NCBI GenBank assembly: GCA_025062175.1
Contig: JANXAX010000118.1
Span: forward strand, 1 to 7,408
Direction of reading: 5' to 3'
DNA: 7,408 bases
Origin: Anaerolineae bacterium
Lineage (GTDB): Bacteria; Chloroflexota; Anaerolineae; 4572-78; NAK82
The notes under the pieces are model-generated. The model worked only from the letters and a program-made list of their open reading frames with translations, was not told the origin of the DNA and did no database searches. This document shows, in pieces, positions 1 through 5,661 of this stretch (position 1 is its first letter; the number at the start of each line of letters is the position of its first letter). A program made the position numbers and the translations under genes.

Positions 1-319
1 GCACATCGCGCGCAATCGTCGCCGCTAACAGCGCCATAGAAGTGGCGAGCCGGTCTGCGTCGGTCGGAGGTGGCAGGGAACATACCAGCACGGAATCAGC
101 TACATAACGAACAGAGCGATCCATCCCCGTCTCCGGAGCGGTGACCGCCACCACCACGTGCTCCGCGGTGAGTTCTCCTCTCGGTGTCAGCTGACTGGCA
201 ACAGCAAAGACTTGTACGACGCGCTGTGCCGCCGGGTCGCCGGCGCGGATGACGTAGCGTGTGCCGTCGGCCAGTTTCAGCAAGTAGCCTGTATCGGGAA
301 AGACAAGCTCAGCCGCCAC
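1..319 (-). CDS. ScmC-like (HprK-related) kinase, N-terminal part, runs off window
   Basis: About 106 codons are visible before the window edge. The reading frame begins at a GTG (317-319) that overlaps the last 11 nt of the upstream radical SAM gene. A stop lies five codons further upstream in this frame and an ACAGG sequence sits just before the GTG, so GTG is the only reasonable early start. The visible protein has a small N-terminal beta-type region (GYLLKLADGTRYVIRAG), a middle stretch, and then VLVCSLPPPTDADRLATSMA leading into a helix ending ATIARDV. From memory of the SynChlorMet ScmC family, this pattern comes just before the P-loop of an HPr-kinase-like domain, but the P-loop would be outside the window. 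HprK-like kinases are known in some RiPP clusters; in paeninodin biosynthesis one phosphorylates the peptide. The gene position after scmE/scmF-like genes supports this call. It could instead be another short RiPP accessory protein. Confidence 0.5.
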   Translation of the reverse strand, partial: MAAELVFPDTGYLLKLADGTRYVIRAGDPAAQRVVQVFAVASQLTPRGELTAEHVVVAVTAPETGMDRSVRYVADSVLVCSLPPPTDADRLATSMALLAATIARDV

Positions 320-1469
320 GTGTGCCTGTCTTCAGCCGACTGGTCGGGAAGAAGCCGCGTCGCTCTGCCTCGGTACACCAGGGATTCGGCCAGACCAGAT
401 GGCCAGAATGGGCATAGTTGTCCGCAACGCAGCCGGTGCGACAGCGGCGTGCCACGACACACACACCACACACGCCCGGATAGTGCGCCGCGTCCGAGAG
501 CAACTGGCACAACTCCAGGAGGCGCGGATGGTGCAGCCAGATGTCGCGGATACTGGATTGCCCCAGATGACCGTACACCAGTTCAGGGATAGTACGACCG
601 ATGCCGCACAGGGCGATCTCACCACTGCCCAGGATGCCCAGGATGCTCAACACGCCACAGTCCCCCACCTCAGCACCGGTGTCCAGCAGGTCTTCGATTG
701 ATTGCAGCGCCAGGGGCAGATGGAGGATCAGGCGCAGCGGCACTTGCTTACGCAAGGCGCGCAGCTGTGCTGCTAGCGCTAGGATCTCATCGACATCGAG
801 CGTCTCACCATGCTGGTGCATGGCAATGCCGCGCCCGACGCTCATCACGGGGTTGAACTTGACCGAGCCCGCGCCGCGTTCGGCAGCCAGCTGGACGAGC
901 GCTTCCACCTGAGCTACGTTGCCACGATGCACCGACATAATGAGCTGGGTGTTGGTGTAACCCGCCTCGACCAGATAGCTGAGGCCACGCAGCGCTGCCT
1001 CCCAGGCGCCTGGCATCTGGCGGAAGCGGTCGTGGGTAGCGGCATCGGCGCCGTCCAGGCTGATTGAGATGAAGCGCAGCCGCGTGTTTGTCTTGAGATG
1101 GCGCGCCACCTCGGCGCTGAGCAGGGTGCCGTTGGTCTCCATACTGAGCTCCAGCTCCTCCGCGCTGAGCATGTCCACCAGTTCTACGAAATGGGGATGG
1201 AGCATCGGCTCGCCGCCGGTCAGCTTGGCGCTGGACAGGCCCAGTGGCTTGGCCTCGCACACCGCTCGACGCAGCAGCTCCGGGTCGATCACATCTCCGG
1301 GCGAAGGTCGGCCATCGACAAAGTGCGGCACAATCCAGCAGTGGCGACAGGCGAGGTTGCAGCTGTTCGACAGGTAGAGATAAAACGCGCACAGTGGTGG
1401 TACGCCGTCGGGCAGGTCGAGCACTCTTGCAGGATCCATTTTCTGCGACGATGGGGCACAGATTGTCAT
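309..1469 (-). CDS. scmF: Radical SAM/SPASM peptide maturase, ScmF-like
   Basis: This 386-residue protein is a radical S-adenosylmethionine enzyme expected to modify a ribosomal peptide in the cytoplasm. Seen directly: the CxxxCxxC motif that binds the SAM-cleaving 4Fe-4S cluster is at C37, C41 and C44 (CNLACRHCW). The GGEP SAM-binding motif is at 85-88 (KLTGGEPMLHP). A complete C-terminal SPASM pattern follows: C271-x11-G283-x4-C288, then C334-x2-C337-x5-C343-x3-C347-x17-C365. SPASM domains carry two auxiliary Fe-S clusters and are common in peptide-modifying enzymes. The sequence CRHCWIVP, AKPLGLSSAKLTGGEP and the overall length fit ScmF of the SynChlorMet cassette as I remember it. The ATG overlaps the TGA of the upstream radical SAM gene (ATGA), implying translational coupling; M11 is a weaker alternative start. 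The exact chemistry (thioether, C-C or C-O link, or other) cannot be read from the sequence. Confidence 0.9.
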   Translation of the reverse strand: MTICAPSSQKMDPARVLDLPDGVPPLCAFYLYLSNSCNLACRHCWIVPHFVDGRPSPGDVIDPELLRRAVCEAKPLGLSSAKLTGGEPMLHPHFVELVDMLSAEELELSMETNGTLLSAEVARHLKTNTRLRFISISLDGADAATHDRFRQMPGAWEAALRGLSYLVEAGYTNTQLIMSVHRGNVAQVEALVQLAAERGAGSVKFNPVMSVGRGIAMHQHGETLDVDEILALAAQLRALRKQVPLRLILHLPLALQSIEDLLDTGAEVGDCGVLSILGILGSGEIALCGIGRTIPELVYGHLGQSSIRDIWLHHPRLLELCQLLSDAAHYPGVCGVCVVARRCRTGCVADNYAHSGHLVWPNPWCTEAERRGFFPTSRLKTGTRGG

Positions 1470-2602
1470 CGTTCCCGCCAGGACCGGTATAGGCGATAGC
1501 AGCTCAGCTCATCCCGTCCGATGATACGCCCGGTGCGCGCCATCACCGAGGCCGGACAGCCGCCGACACAGAAACCAGTGTATGGACAATCGGCGCATTC
1601 GGACAGCGCACTGAGCGGGATATATTGCCGCGCGCGCACCACATTAATCGCTGGATGGCTGGTCCAGACATCCTTCAGCCGGTTGACACCGATGACTCCC
1701 ATGGTCAGCTTGGGCAGCATGTTGCAAGGCACCATTGTCCCGTCGTGCAATACCGCCATTTTGGTGAACACGCCGCTGCACGAGACGAGCTTGCCGCGCC
1801 CCGGCATGCCAGACTCGCCGCGCGCCAGACATTCTTCGATCTCCCGAAATATGCGCGCACGTGCCAATGGTCCGGCACTGGCACTGATGCGTCCTCCATA
1901 GCGCTTGTTTAAACGAGTCAAAGTCTCCATAGCGCGCCGCCGCTCCGCCTCGGTCAGCACTACGTCCTGGCCATAACAGCGTGCCGTGCCCATCTGTTCC
2001 ACCTCGTTGGTGCTGAAGCCAGGTAGTCGGATGTCTTCCAGCAGCAGCCGCGCAATGGCTTCCAAGTCGTCCACATTATGCCGGTTGATGGTGACGCGCG
2101 CGGTGACTGGAAAGTCATTCGCCTTGAGCAGGCGCAGCGCATGCAGCGCGCGCTCGAAGCTGGCCGGTGGACGGCTACGATCGTGCACCGCGGCACACGA
2201 GCCGTCGATGGAGACCTGGATGCTGTCCAGGCGCAGCCGCCGCTTGCCAACGGCGAATTGCGCGATCGTCCGCTCGGTGATCAAGGTGCCGTTGGTGAGG
2301 AGCGTGTAGCGCATGCGATTGGCGATGATGCCGTCGATCAGCGTGAACAGGTCGGGACGGGTGAAGACCTCACCGCCGGAGAGACACACGCGCTGCACGG
2401 CTGCCGCACCTGCCTCTTCGAAGAAGCGCAGCCAGCGCTCGGTAGGCAGGTCGGACAGGGCGGTCATCTCATCGGCATAGAAGCAGTAACGGCAGCGCAG
2501 GTTGCAACGACCGGTGAGCGCGATGTCTAGCTCGCGCGGCGCACTGCCCACACCAGGCCACGGAGCGGTCAGGTCGAGCGGGGGCAAGATCTCAGGCTTC
2601 AT
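1466..2602 (-). CDS. scmE: Radical SAM/SPASM peptide maturase, ScmE-like
   Basis: A 378-residue radical SAM enzyme. CxxxCxxC is at C33, C37 and C40 (CNLRCRYCF). The GGE motif is at 76-78 (CLSGGEVFTRPD). A full SPASM domain is seen: C275-x12-G288-x4-C293, then C336-x2-C339-x5-C345-x3-C349-x18-C368. The stretches CRYCFYADEM, DLPTERW, ANRMRYTLLTNGTLIT and RLRLDSIQVSIDGSC closely match ScmE of the SynChlorMet cassette as I recall it. The ATG at 2600-2602 is preferred because it overlaps the end of the upstream PqqD gene by 11 nt, has GAGGTG ten bases upstream, and starts the protein at the usual distance from the Cys motif. The frame stays open to 2656, so a start at 2632 or 2656 is possible but would add a Cys-rich extension unlike the family. 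With the ScmF-like enzyme it forms a two-enzyme set, suggesting two different modifications or sequential action on the Cys-bearing precursors. Confidence 0.92.
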   Translation of the reverse strand: MKPEILPPLDLTAPWPGVGSAPRELDIALTGRCNLRCRYCFYADEMTALSDLPTERWLRFFEEAGAAAVQRVCLSGGEVFTRPDLFTLIDGIIANRMRYTLLTNGTLITERTIAQFAVGKRRLRLDSIQVSIDGSCAAVHDRSRPPASFERALHALRLLKANDFPVTARVTINRHNVDDLEAIARLLLEDIRLPGFSTNEVEQMGTARCYGQDVVLTEAERRRAMETLTRLNKRYGGRISASAGPLARARIFREIEECLARGESGMPGRGKLVSCSGVFTKMAVLHDGTMVPCNMLPKLTMGVIGVNRLKDVWTSHPAINVVRARQYIPLSALSECADCPYTGFCVGGCPASVMARTGRIIGRDELSCYRLYRSWRER

Positions 2603-2885
2603 TGACGGCGCGCACCTCGTGCACGAATCCATCGCGCAGTGACCCCAGGAAGGCAATCACGTCCTGCCGCGCCTGCTCCGGAGTGACCCCTTCGTAGTGG
2701 GCGACCAAGTAGGCGGCCAGCTCCTCGACCGTGCGCGGTTCGGCGAGCAAGCTCCATAGCACCCGCCCGGTAGGATTGAGAATGGCAGCCTCATCGCGGT
2801 CGGGGTCGAACAGGATGGCGCCGTCTTCGCCCTCATCGCGACACGACACGACCGGGTTAGCTTGATAGTAGCGTGGTGCGCTCAT
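2592..2885 (-). CDS. PqqD-like RiPP recognition protein (second copy)
   Basis: A 97-residue PqqD-family protein. This small winged-helix fold binds the leader of a precursor peptide and presents it to a radical SAM enzyme. Visible hallmarks are LFDPD (25-29), LNPTG (36-40) followed by W44, a helical middle (TVEELAAYL), and a C-terminal helix ending in the typical hydrophobic-Gly-Phe-Val (LRDGFV). The start codon overlaps the TGA of the first PqqD gene (ATGA) and has an excellent ribosome binding site ten bases upstream. It differs clearly from its neighbour: LWSLLAEPRT replaces IWQLIDGQRD, and there is an acidic DEGEDG stretch before the LFDPD strand. This suggests an old duplication in which each copy may serve a different radical SAM enzyme. 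I infer that its ligand is the YQPPxALRLG leader of peptides A-C. Confidence 0.88.
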   Translation of the reverse strand: MSAPRYYQANPVVSCRDEGEDGAILFDPDRDEAAILNPTGRVLWSLLAEPRTVEELAAYLVAHYEGVTPEQARQDVIAFLGSLRDGFVHEVRAVNEA

Positions 2886-3193
2886 CGGTTGGGTTCCTCC
2901 TTGCTGACAGTCGGTTGCGGCCAGATGGGATATCCCACCAGTCCTTCTTCGACCAATATCTCGATTAACGCGGTCACGTCGGCCTGGACGCTGGGCGGCA
3001 CGTCGCGAAACTGCTCACACAGCACGGCGGCGATCGCGGCAACGTCGCGCTGCCCGTCGATCAATTGCCATATGGCCAGGCCGGTCGGATTGAGTGCCAG
3101 CGCACCAGCCGTGTCCGGATTGAACAAGACCGCCCAGCCGTCCGGCTGGACGCGACACACCGCAGTGGGGTTGCGGATCGGAACGGCTTGCAT
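2882..3193 (-). CDS. scmD: PqqD-like RiPP recognition protein, ScmD-like (first copy)
   Basis: A 103-residue PqqD-family leader-binding protein. Seen: WAVLFNPD (20-27), LNPTGLAIW (34-42), LIDGQRDV, a helical segment (IAAVLCEQF), and the closing helix ALIEILVEEGLV. The FNPDT...LNPTGLAIWQLIDG pattern is nearer to ScmD of the SynChlorMet cassette than the second copy is. After the domain there is a short tail (GYPIWPQPTVSKEEPNR) whose codons contain the ribosome binding site of the next gene. The start lies 3 nt after the nucleotidyltransferase stop, with only a weak Shine-Dalgarno of its own, so its translation probably depends on coupling to the upstream gene. I infer that it carries the A-C precursors to one of the two SPASM enzymes. 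Confidence 0.88.
   Translation of the reverse strand: MQAVPIRNPTAVCRVQPDGWAVLFNPDTAGALALNPTGLAIWQLIDGQRDVAAIAAVLCEQFRDVPPSVQADVTALIEILVEEGLVGYPIWPQPTVSKEEPNR
2896..2902 (-). promoter_or_regulatory. Strong ribosome binding site for the second PqqD gene
   Basis: On the minus strand this reads AAGGAGG, ten bases before the ATG at 2883-2885. It is the best Shine-Dalgarno seen among the maturation genes and lies inside the tail codons of the first PqqD gene. It fixes the start of the second copy. Confidence 0.8.
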
Positions 3194-3196
3194 CCG

Positions 3197-4450
3197 CTAA
3201 ACCAGGCGAAATAGATAGGCACGCAGCTGGCTCCAACGATTCTGCTGTGCCACGCGTTGTGCCATCCGCGGATCACGCCGCAGCATCGCCCACAGCAGCG
3301 GCAGCACCTTTCCCAGCCGAGTGACCCAGCGTAGTGGGTAATAGAGCAGGATGCGCGGCGAGCCGGCGGGCACACGATAAGTGTAGGCCAGCTCGCGCCG
3401 TGGCGCAAACGCTGCGCGCATCAATGTCCGGAGGCGCTGGCTGGACGTCCGTCCGCTCCACAGCTGGGTCACCGGCTCGAAGCGCCAGATGTCGTCCGGT
3501 GTTGCCAGGCCGGTGATGACAGTGGTGACGGCGTCCACGGGGGCATCCTCTGGGCGCAGGCGCCACAGCACCTCCAGCGGCACTGGAACGGCGAGCAGCG
3601 TGTGCGCCACCTGCAACGCCAGCCCGACACAGCGTTCTAGTCCCCACTCGGTGCTCTGCCGCACCACTGCTGGCCAGTCCAACGTCGTGCGATAGTGACG
3701 CACTGTCTCGGCGATGTCGCAGAGTCCCAGCAAGCTCCCTAAAGCACGGTGGGAGAACAGATGCGCACATAGGTGTAGAAGCAGGTGCTCAGGCGCCAGC
3801 ACCCGCACCGGCATCCCTGCATATGCCACCTCGCGCGTCGCCGCCCACAACGCTGCATAGTCGAAGCACACCGGCCAGTCGGGGTTGAGCAACGCGGTGT
3901 GAAACTCAAACAGTACCCCGCGCGGCGTGGCATAGCTGACATGGCGCATGGGCTGTTCTACCTGCTGATAATGGTCGGGCAGCGGATGGATGCCCAGCGG
4001 CGCCAGGGAGTCGCCCAGGCGGGCTAGGTCAACGGGTTGTACCAACACATCCACATCTCCCATGGGTCGCCAGCCAGGGTGGGGATAGACGAACCAGGCA
4101 AGATGCGCGCCCTTGAGCAGGACGACGGGAATGTCAGCAGCGGCGAGCGCTTCCAGGACACGGCGCAGCCAATACCCCAGGCGCACGTTGGAAGCAGCGG
4201 TCTCGAGATATGCCCGGCGCAGCAGCTGCGCCTCCGGGGACGGCAACGCGTCTATTAGACCTGTCTGGACCAGGCGGCCGTATAACAGCGCAGCAGTGCC
4301 GCTTTGTATGGCACATCGCGCAACATGCTGCCAGACGGCTCCAGAGAGCATGTGCCGAACATGCTGCGTACCGGTTTCTACGTCGGTGTGGACCAGACAC
4401 GTGCACAAAAGAGATAGAAGTTGATGGAAAGACTCAGGGTGTTTCGGCAT
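3197..4450 (-). CDS. Nucleotidyltransferase family protein (PF14907-like)
   Basis: A 417-residue protein with the signature of the uncharacterised nucleotidyltransferase family PF14907 (NTP_transf_5) within the DNA polymerase beta-like superfamily. Seen in order: a helical N-terminal region; VVLLKGAHLAWFVYP with K113-G114; WRPMGDVDVLV with R128 and the metal-binding pair D132 and D134; VLFEFHTAL with the candidate third carboxylate E182; LAPEHLLLHLCAHLFSH at about 218-234; and a C-terminal helical part ending in a basic, aromatic stretch. All key residues look intact. Proteins of this type occur in RiPP clusters beside PqqD and HprK-like proteins, including lasso-peptide clusters that phosphorylate their product, so a nucleotidyl or related transfer to the peptide is a reasonable inference but not shown. 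The ATG lacks a clear Shine-Dalgarno, but the N-terminus matches the family's usual extent. It begins 52 nt after precursor C and ends 3 nt before the first PqqD gene. Confidence 0.85.
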   Translation of the reverse strand: MPKHPESFHQLLSLLCTCLVHTDVETGTQHVRHMLSGAVWQHVARCAIQSGTAALLYGRLVQTGLIDALPSPEAQLLRRAYLETAASNVRLGYWLRRVLEALAAADIPVVLLKGAHLAWFVYPHPGWRPMGDVDVLVQPVDLARLGDSLAPLGIHPLPDHYQQVEQPMRHVSYATPRGVLFEFHTALLNPDWPVCFDYAALWAATREVAYAGMPVRVLAPEHLLLHLCAHLFSHRALGSLLGLCDIAETVRHYRTTLDWPAVVRQSTEWGLERCVGLALQVAHTLLAVPVPLEVLWRLRPEDAPVDAVTTVITGLATPDDIWRFEPVTQLWSGRTSSQRLRTLMRAAFAPRRELAYTYRVPAGSPRILLYYPLRWVTRLGKVLPLLWAMLRRDPRMAQRVAQQNRWSQLRAYLFRLV

Positions 4451-4502
4451 TCGGCAGAGATGACCCGGCTTGGTTTATCCCAAAAGTATCACTCCATAAG
4501 TT

Positions 4503-4718
4503 TTACCAGGGACTTATCTGACCTGGACAAATGATATGTTCTTTGCGACAAAATTCCGGTGGAAAACTTCCATATACACATTTCGTTCGACCTGCGGCGA
4601 TTTGCTGATCTCCCAGGCGCAGGGCGCGCGGCGGCTGGTAAGGTAGAGGTGAGGAATTGGCATCAAGTTGCATAGCGGCAAGGTTTTTACACTCTCTCTT
4701 TCTGTCTTGTTCTTGCAT
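4503..4718 (-). CDS. Candidate RiPP precursor peptide C
   Basis: A 71-residue peptide read from the ATG at 4716-4718, which has GGGAGG ten bases upstream. Residues 1-26 are polar and charged (MQEQDRKREC...). The leader motif YQPPRALRLGDQQIAAG spans 27-43 and a core follows: C47-VYG, then C57, then CPGQISPW at the end (C64). The leader motif matches precursor B at 12 of 15 codons as protein, while 7 of those codons differ synonymously, which is what selection on a peptide produces. The core shares the three-Cys plan C-x-x-G...C...C with peptide B. The frame stays open further upstream to a TTG at 4814, but the extra residues do not look like a leader. I infer that it is a substrate of the downstream PqqD and radical SAM proteins. 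YxxP/LG-type leader motifs are known to be bound by PqqD-like domains in lasso systems, which makes this plausible. Confidence 0.78.
   Translation of the reverse strand: MQEQDRKRECKNLAAMQLDANSSPLPYQPPRALRLGDQQIAAGRTKCVYGSFPPEFCRKEHIICPGQISPW
4604..4646 (-). repeat. Leader-motif repeat, copy in precursor C
   Basis: One of three related ~43-bp segments (the others lie at 5115-5157 and 5378-5418), all in the same orientation. On the minus strand this copy encodes PYQPPRALRLGDQ. It looks like a dispersed repeat at DNA level but is explained as homologous coding sequence of the leader peptides. Confidence 0.75.
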
Positions 4719-4998
4719 CTCCAGACGACCTCCCAACACAGTTGCATATGCTCGATAACCCCATTGATCAGCGGTTTCCAACCCACCTTTCTCTGCGCTA
4801 CGCCGCTGGGACAAAGTTGTCCGACGGCATCTGTCTCAGGCAGACACCTTCGTTAGTCTCGACCAATCCCGTTTATTACCCCAACCAGGGCATGTGACAT
4901 TGGGTGGTGGTGTTATTTATCCGGCTGTGCCGTCGAGATTCTTCTTATGCGCCATCCTTTTTCAGCCTTTCTCCAGACATTCTGCAGTAAGCATAGCT
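4719..4998. other. 280-bp spacer between precursors B and C, no convincing gene
   Basis: On the minus strand the only ATG-started frames are tiny, for example a 12-codon one beginning MAHKKN and a 15-codon one beginning MSHALVG. Neither has the leader motif or Cys residues. No clear hairpin with a T-run was found. The spacer is unusually long for this otherwise compact operon. It could hold a processing site, a weak internal promoter or the decayed remains of a fourth precursor, but I see no direct evidence for any of these. Confidence 0.5.
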
Positions 4999-5211
4999 TT
5001 ACGACAATGGCACATTTCCGGATCCACAGTAACCTGGGGATGGGGCGGTTCCAAGGGAACAGACCAGGGATGGGAAAGCATTAGCCCCGGCCCAACAATC
5101 TCCGCGCCCGACGTGCTGGTCTCCCAGACGCAAGGCCTGTGGTGGTTGGTAGGGTGGACGCAGAGCTGTGTTATTTGGCTGTATATCAATCAACAGAGTT
5201 TTGTTCTTCAT
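4999..5211 (-). CDS. Candidate RiPP precursor peptide B
   Basis: A 70-residue peptide and the clearest precursor of the three. The ATG has an ideal Shine-Dalgarno (GGAGGG, seven bases upstream) and overlaps the stop of precursor A as ATGA. Residues 1-20 form a polar N-terminus (MKNKTLLIDIQPNNTALRPP), the leader motif YQPPQALRLGDQHVGRG occupies 21-37, and the remaining residues form the putative core. The core has Cys at 39, 51 and 62, many Gly, Ser, Ala and Pro residues, and ends GSGNVPLS. Cys-bearing, small-residue-rich cores are typical substrates of SPASM peptide maturases that make thioether or related crosslinks. The conserved segment after the motif, GDQx(V/I)xxG, is shared with peptide C and could mark the leader-core border. 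The gene fits no other family I recognise. Confidence 0.85.
   Translation of the reverse strand: MKNKTLLIDIQPNNTALRPPYQPPQALRLGDQHVGRGDCWAGANAFPSLVCSLGTAPSPGYCGSGNVPLS
5115..5157 (-). repeat. Leader-motif repeat, copy in precursor B
   Basis: Minus-strand coding for PYQPPQALRLGDQ. Compared with the copy at 4604-4646, most base differences fall at third codon positions. Confidence 0.75.
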
Positions 5212-5456
5212 GTCTTATCCCTCCGCTTGCCTATCTTCGCGATAGTTCTGGCAACACAACCGGGCAACAGAGGAAGCAATCCTGCACAACGGGATATGTT
5301 AGGAAAGAAGCCATATATTGTGACGACGCCCTGGTAACCACTTCCGAATTCCGAATTTTGTCCGTTCCACAGCAAGGCGTTAATCCCCTGGCGCAAGGCG
5401 GGTGGTGGCTGGTGGGGTGAACAAGAAATATCTGATTGCGTGCATTCAACAGACAT
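5208..5456 (-). CDS. Candidate RiPP precursor peptide A (divergent)
   Basis: An 82-residue peptide whose ATG lies about 24 nt after the predicted transcription start. The preceding GGGGCGGGAG is a mediocre ribosome binding site. A stop lies eight codons upstream, so the ATG is well bounded. The leader motif appears as HQPPPALRQG at 15-24, in the same frame as in B and C but with Tyr changed to His and the second Leu to Gln. The GDQ extension is replaced by INALLW. The downstream part is GQNSEFGSGYQG... with C57 and C67, then a basic tail (AKIGKRRDKT). It lacks the third core Cys of B and C, and the tail codons contain the ribosome binding site of gene B. It may be a divergent substrate, a decaying paralogue, or mainly a translated leader that couples expression of B. 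Confidence 0.65.
   Translation of the reverse strand: MSVECTQSDISCSPHQPPPALRQGINALLWNGQNSEFGSGYQGVVTIYGFFPNISRCAGLLPLLPGCVARTIAKIGKRRDKT
5219..5224 (-). promoter_or_regulatory. Ribosome binding site of precursor B
   Basis: The minus strand reads GGAGGG seven bases before the ATG at 5209-5211. It is embedded in the last codons of precursor A. Together with the ATGA overlap it supports a real, coupled start for B. Confidence 0.75.
5378..5418 (-). repeat. Leader-motif repeat, copy in precursor A
   Basis: Minus-strand coding for PHQPPPALRQG. The homology to the other two copies stops right after the Gly codon, whereas B and C stay alike for about seven more residues. Confidence 0.65.
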
Positions 5457-5486
5457 TCTCCCGCCCCATAACGCTCTTTAGGCAAA

Positions 5487-5515
5487 ATTATGGTGTCTTT
5501 ATTAAAATCTGTCAA
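5487..5515 (-). promoter_or_regulatory. Sigma70-type promoter of the RiPP operon
   Basis: On the minus strand a perfect TTGACA (5510-5515) is followed after exactly 17 bases by CATAAT (5487-5492), five of six matches to the -10 consensus, in a locally AT-rich stretch. The expected transcription start is near 5480, about 24 nt before the ATG of precursor A. No other comparably good promoter was noticed between here and the nucleotidyltransferase gene, so it probably drives the whole operon. Confidence 0.7.
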
Positions 5516-5532
5516 GTTTAAGGGGTGCGTGT

Positions 5533-5551
5533 GCCAATAGATCGTTACCAG
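5533..5551 (+). repeat. Left terminal inverted repeat of the IS
   Basis: GCCAATAGATCGTTACCAG matches the reverse complement of 6700-6718 (GCTAACAGACCGTTACTAG) at 15 of 19 positions, and all four differences are C/T transitions. Confidence 0.6.
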
Positions 5552-5661
5552 GTGATAGAGGGGATCTTGACAAAAGACGGCACCCCTTGGATCCATGAGT
5601 TATGGGAAACTCTGTAGCAGGAGCACCGCCTATGGCCGAACTGGCTCAGGAAGGATACGCG

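Noticed and set aside
158..1499. Several plus-strand frames over the radical SAM genes
   Set aside because: They are antisense to proteins with complete Fe-S cluster motifs and show Arg/Ser/Pro-rich shadow composition.
4506..4524. A small hairpin (CCAGG...CCTGG) near the end of precursor C as a terminator
   Set aside because: The stem is only five base pairs with no T-run on either strand, so termination between the precursors and the enzymes is not supported.
4514..4786. A 90-codon minus-strand frame overlapping precursor C
   Set aside because: It needs a GTG start and reads the leader repeat out of frame relative to the shared YQPPxALRLG motif.
4604..5418. Three dispersed ~43-bp repeats as a REP, CRISPR or regulatory repeat family
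   Set aside because: Spacing is irregular (511 and 263 bp), there is no dyad, and the conservation follows codons of one frame. They are leader coding sequence.
5231..5596. A 121-codon minus-strand frame with many Cys over the same stretch as precursor A
   Set aside because: It reads the leader repeat in the wrong frame (SHHPPCARGL), begins upstream of the predicted promoter and has no ribosome binding site.
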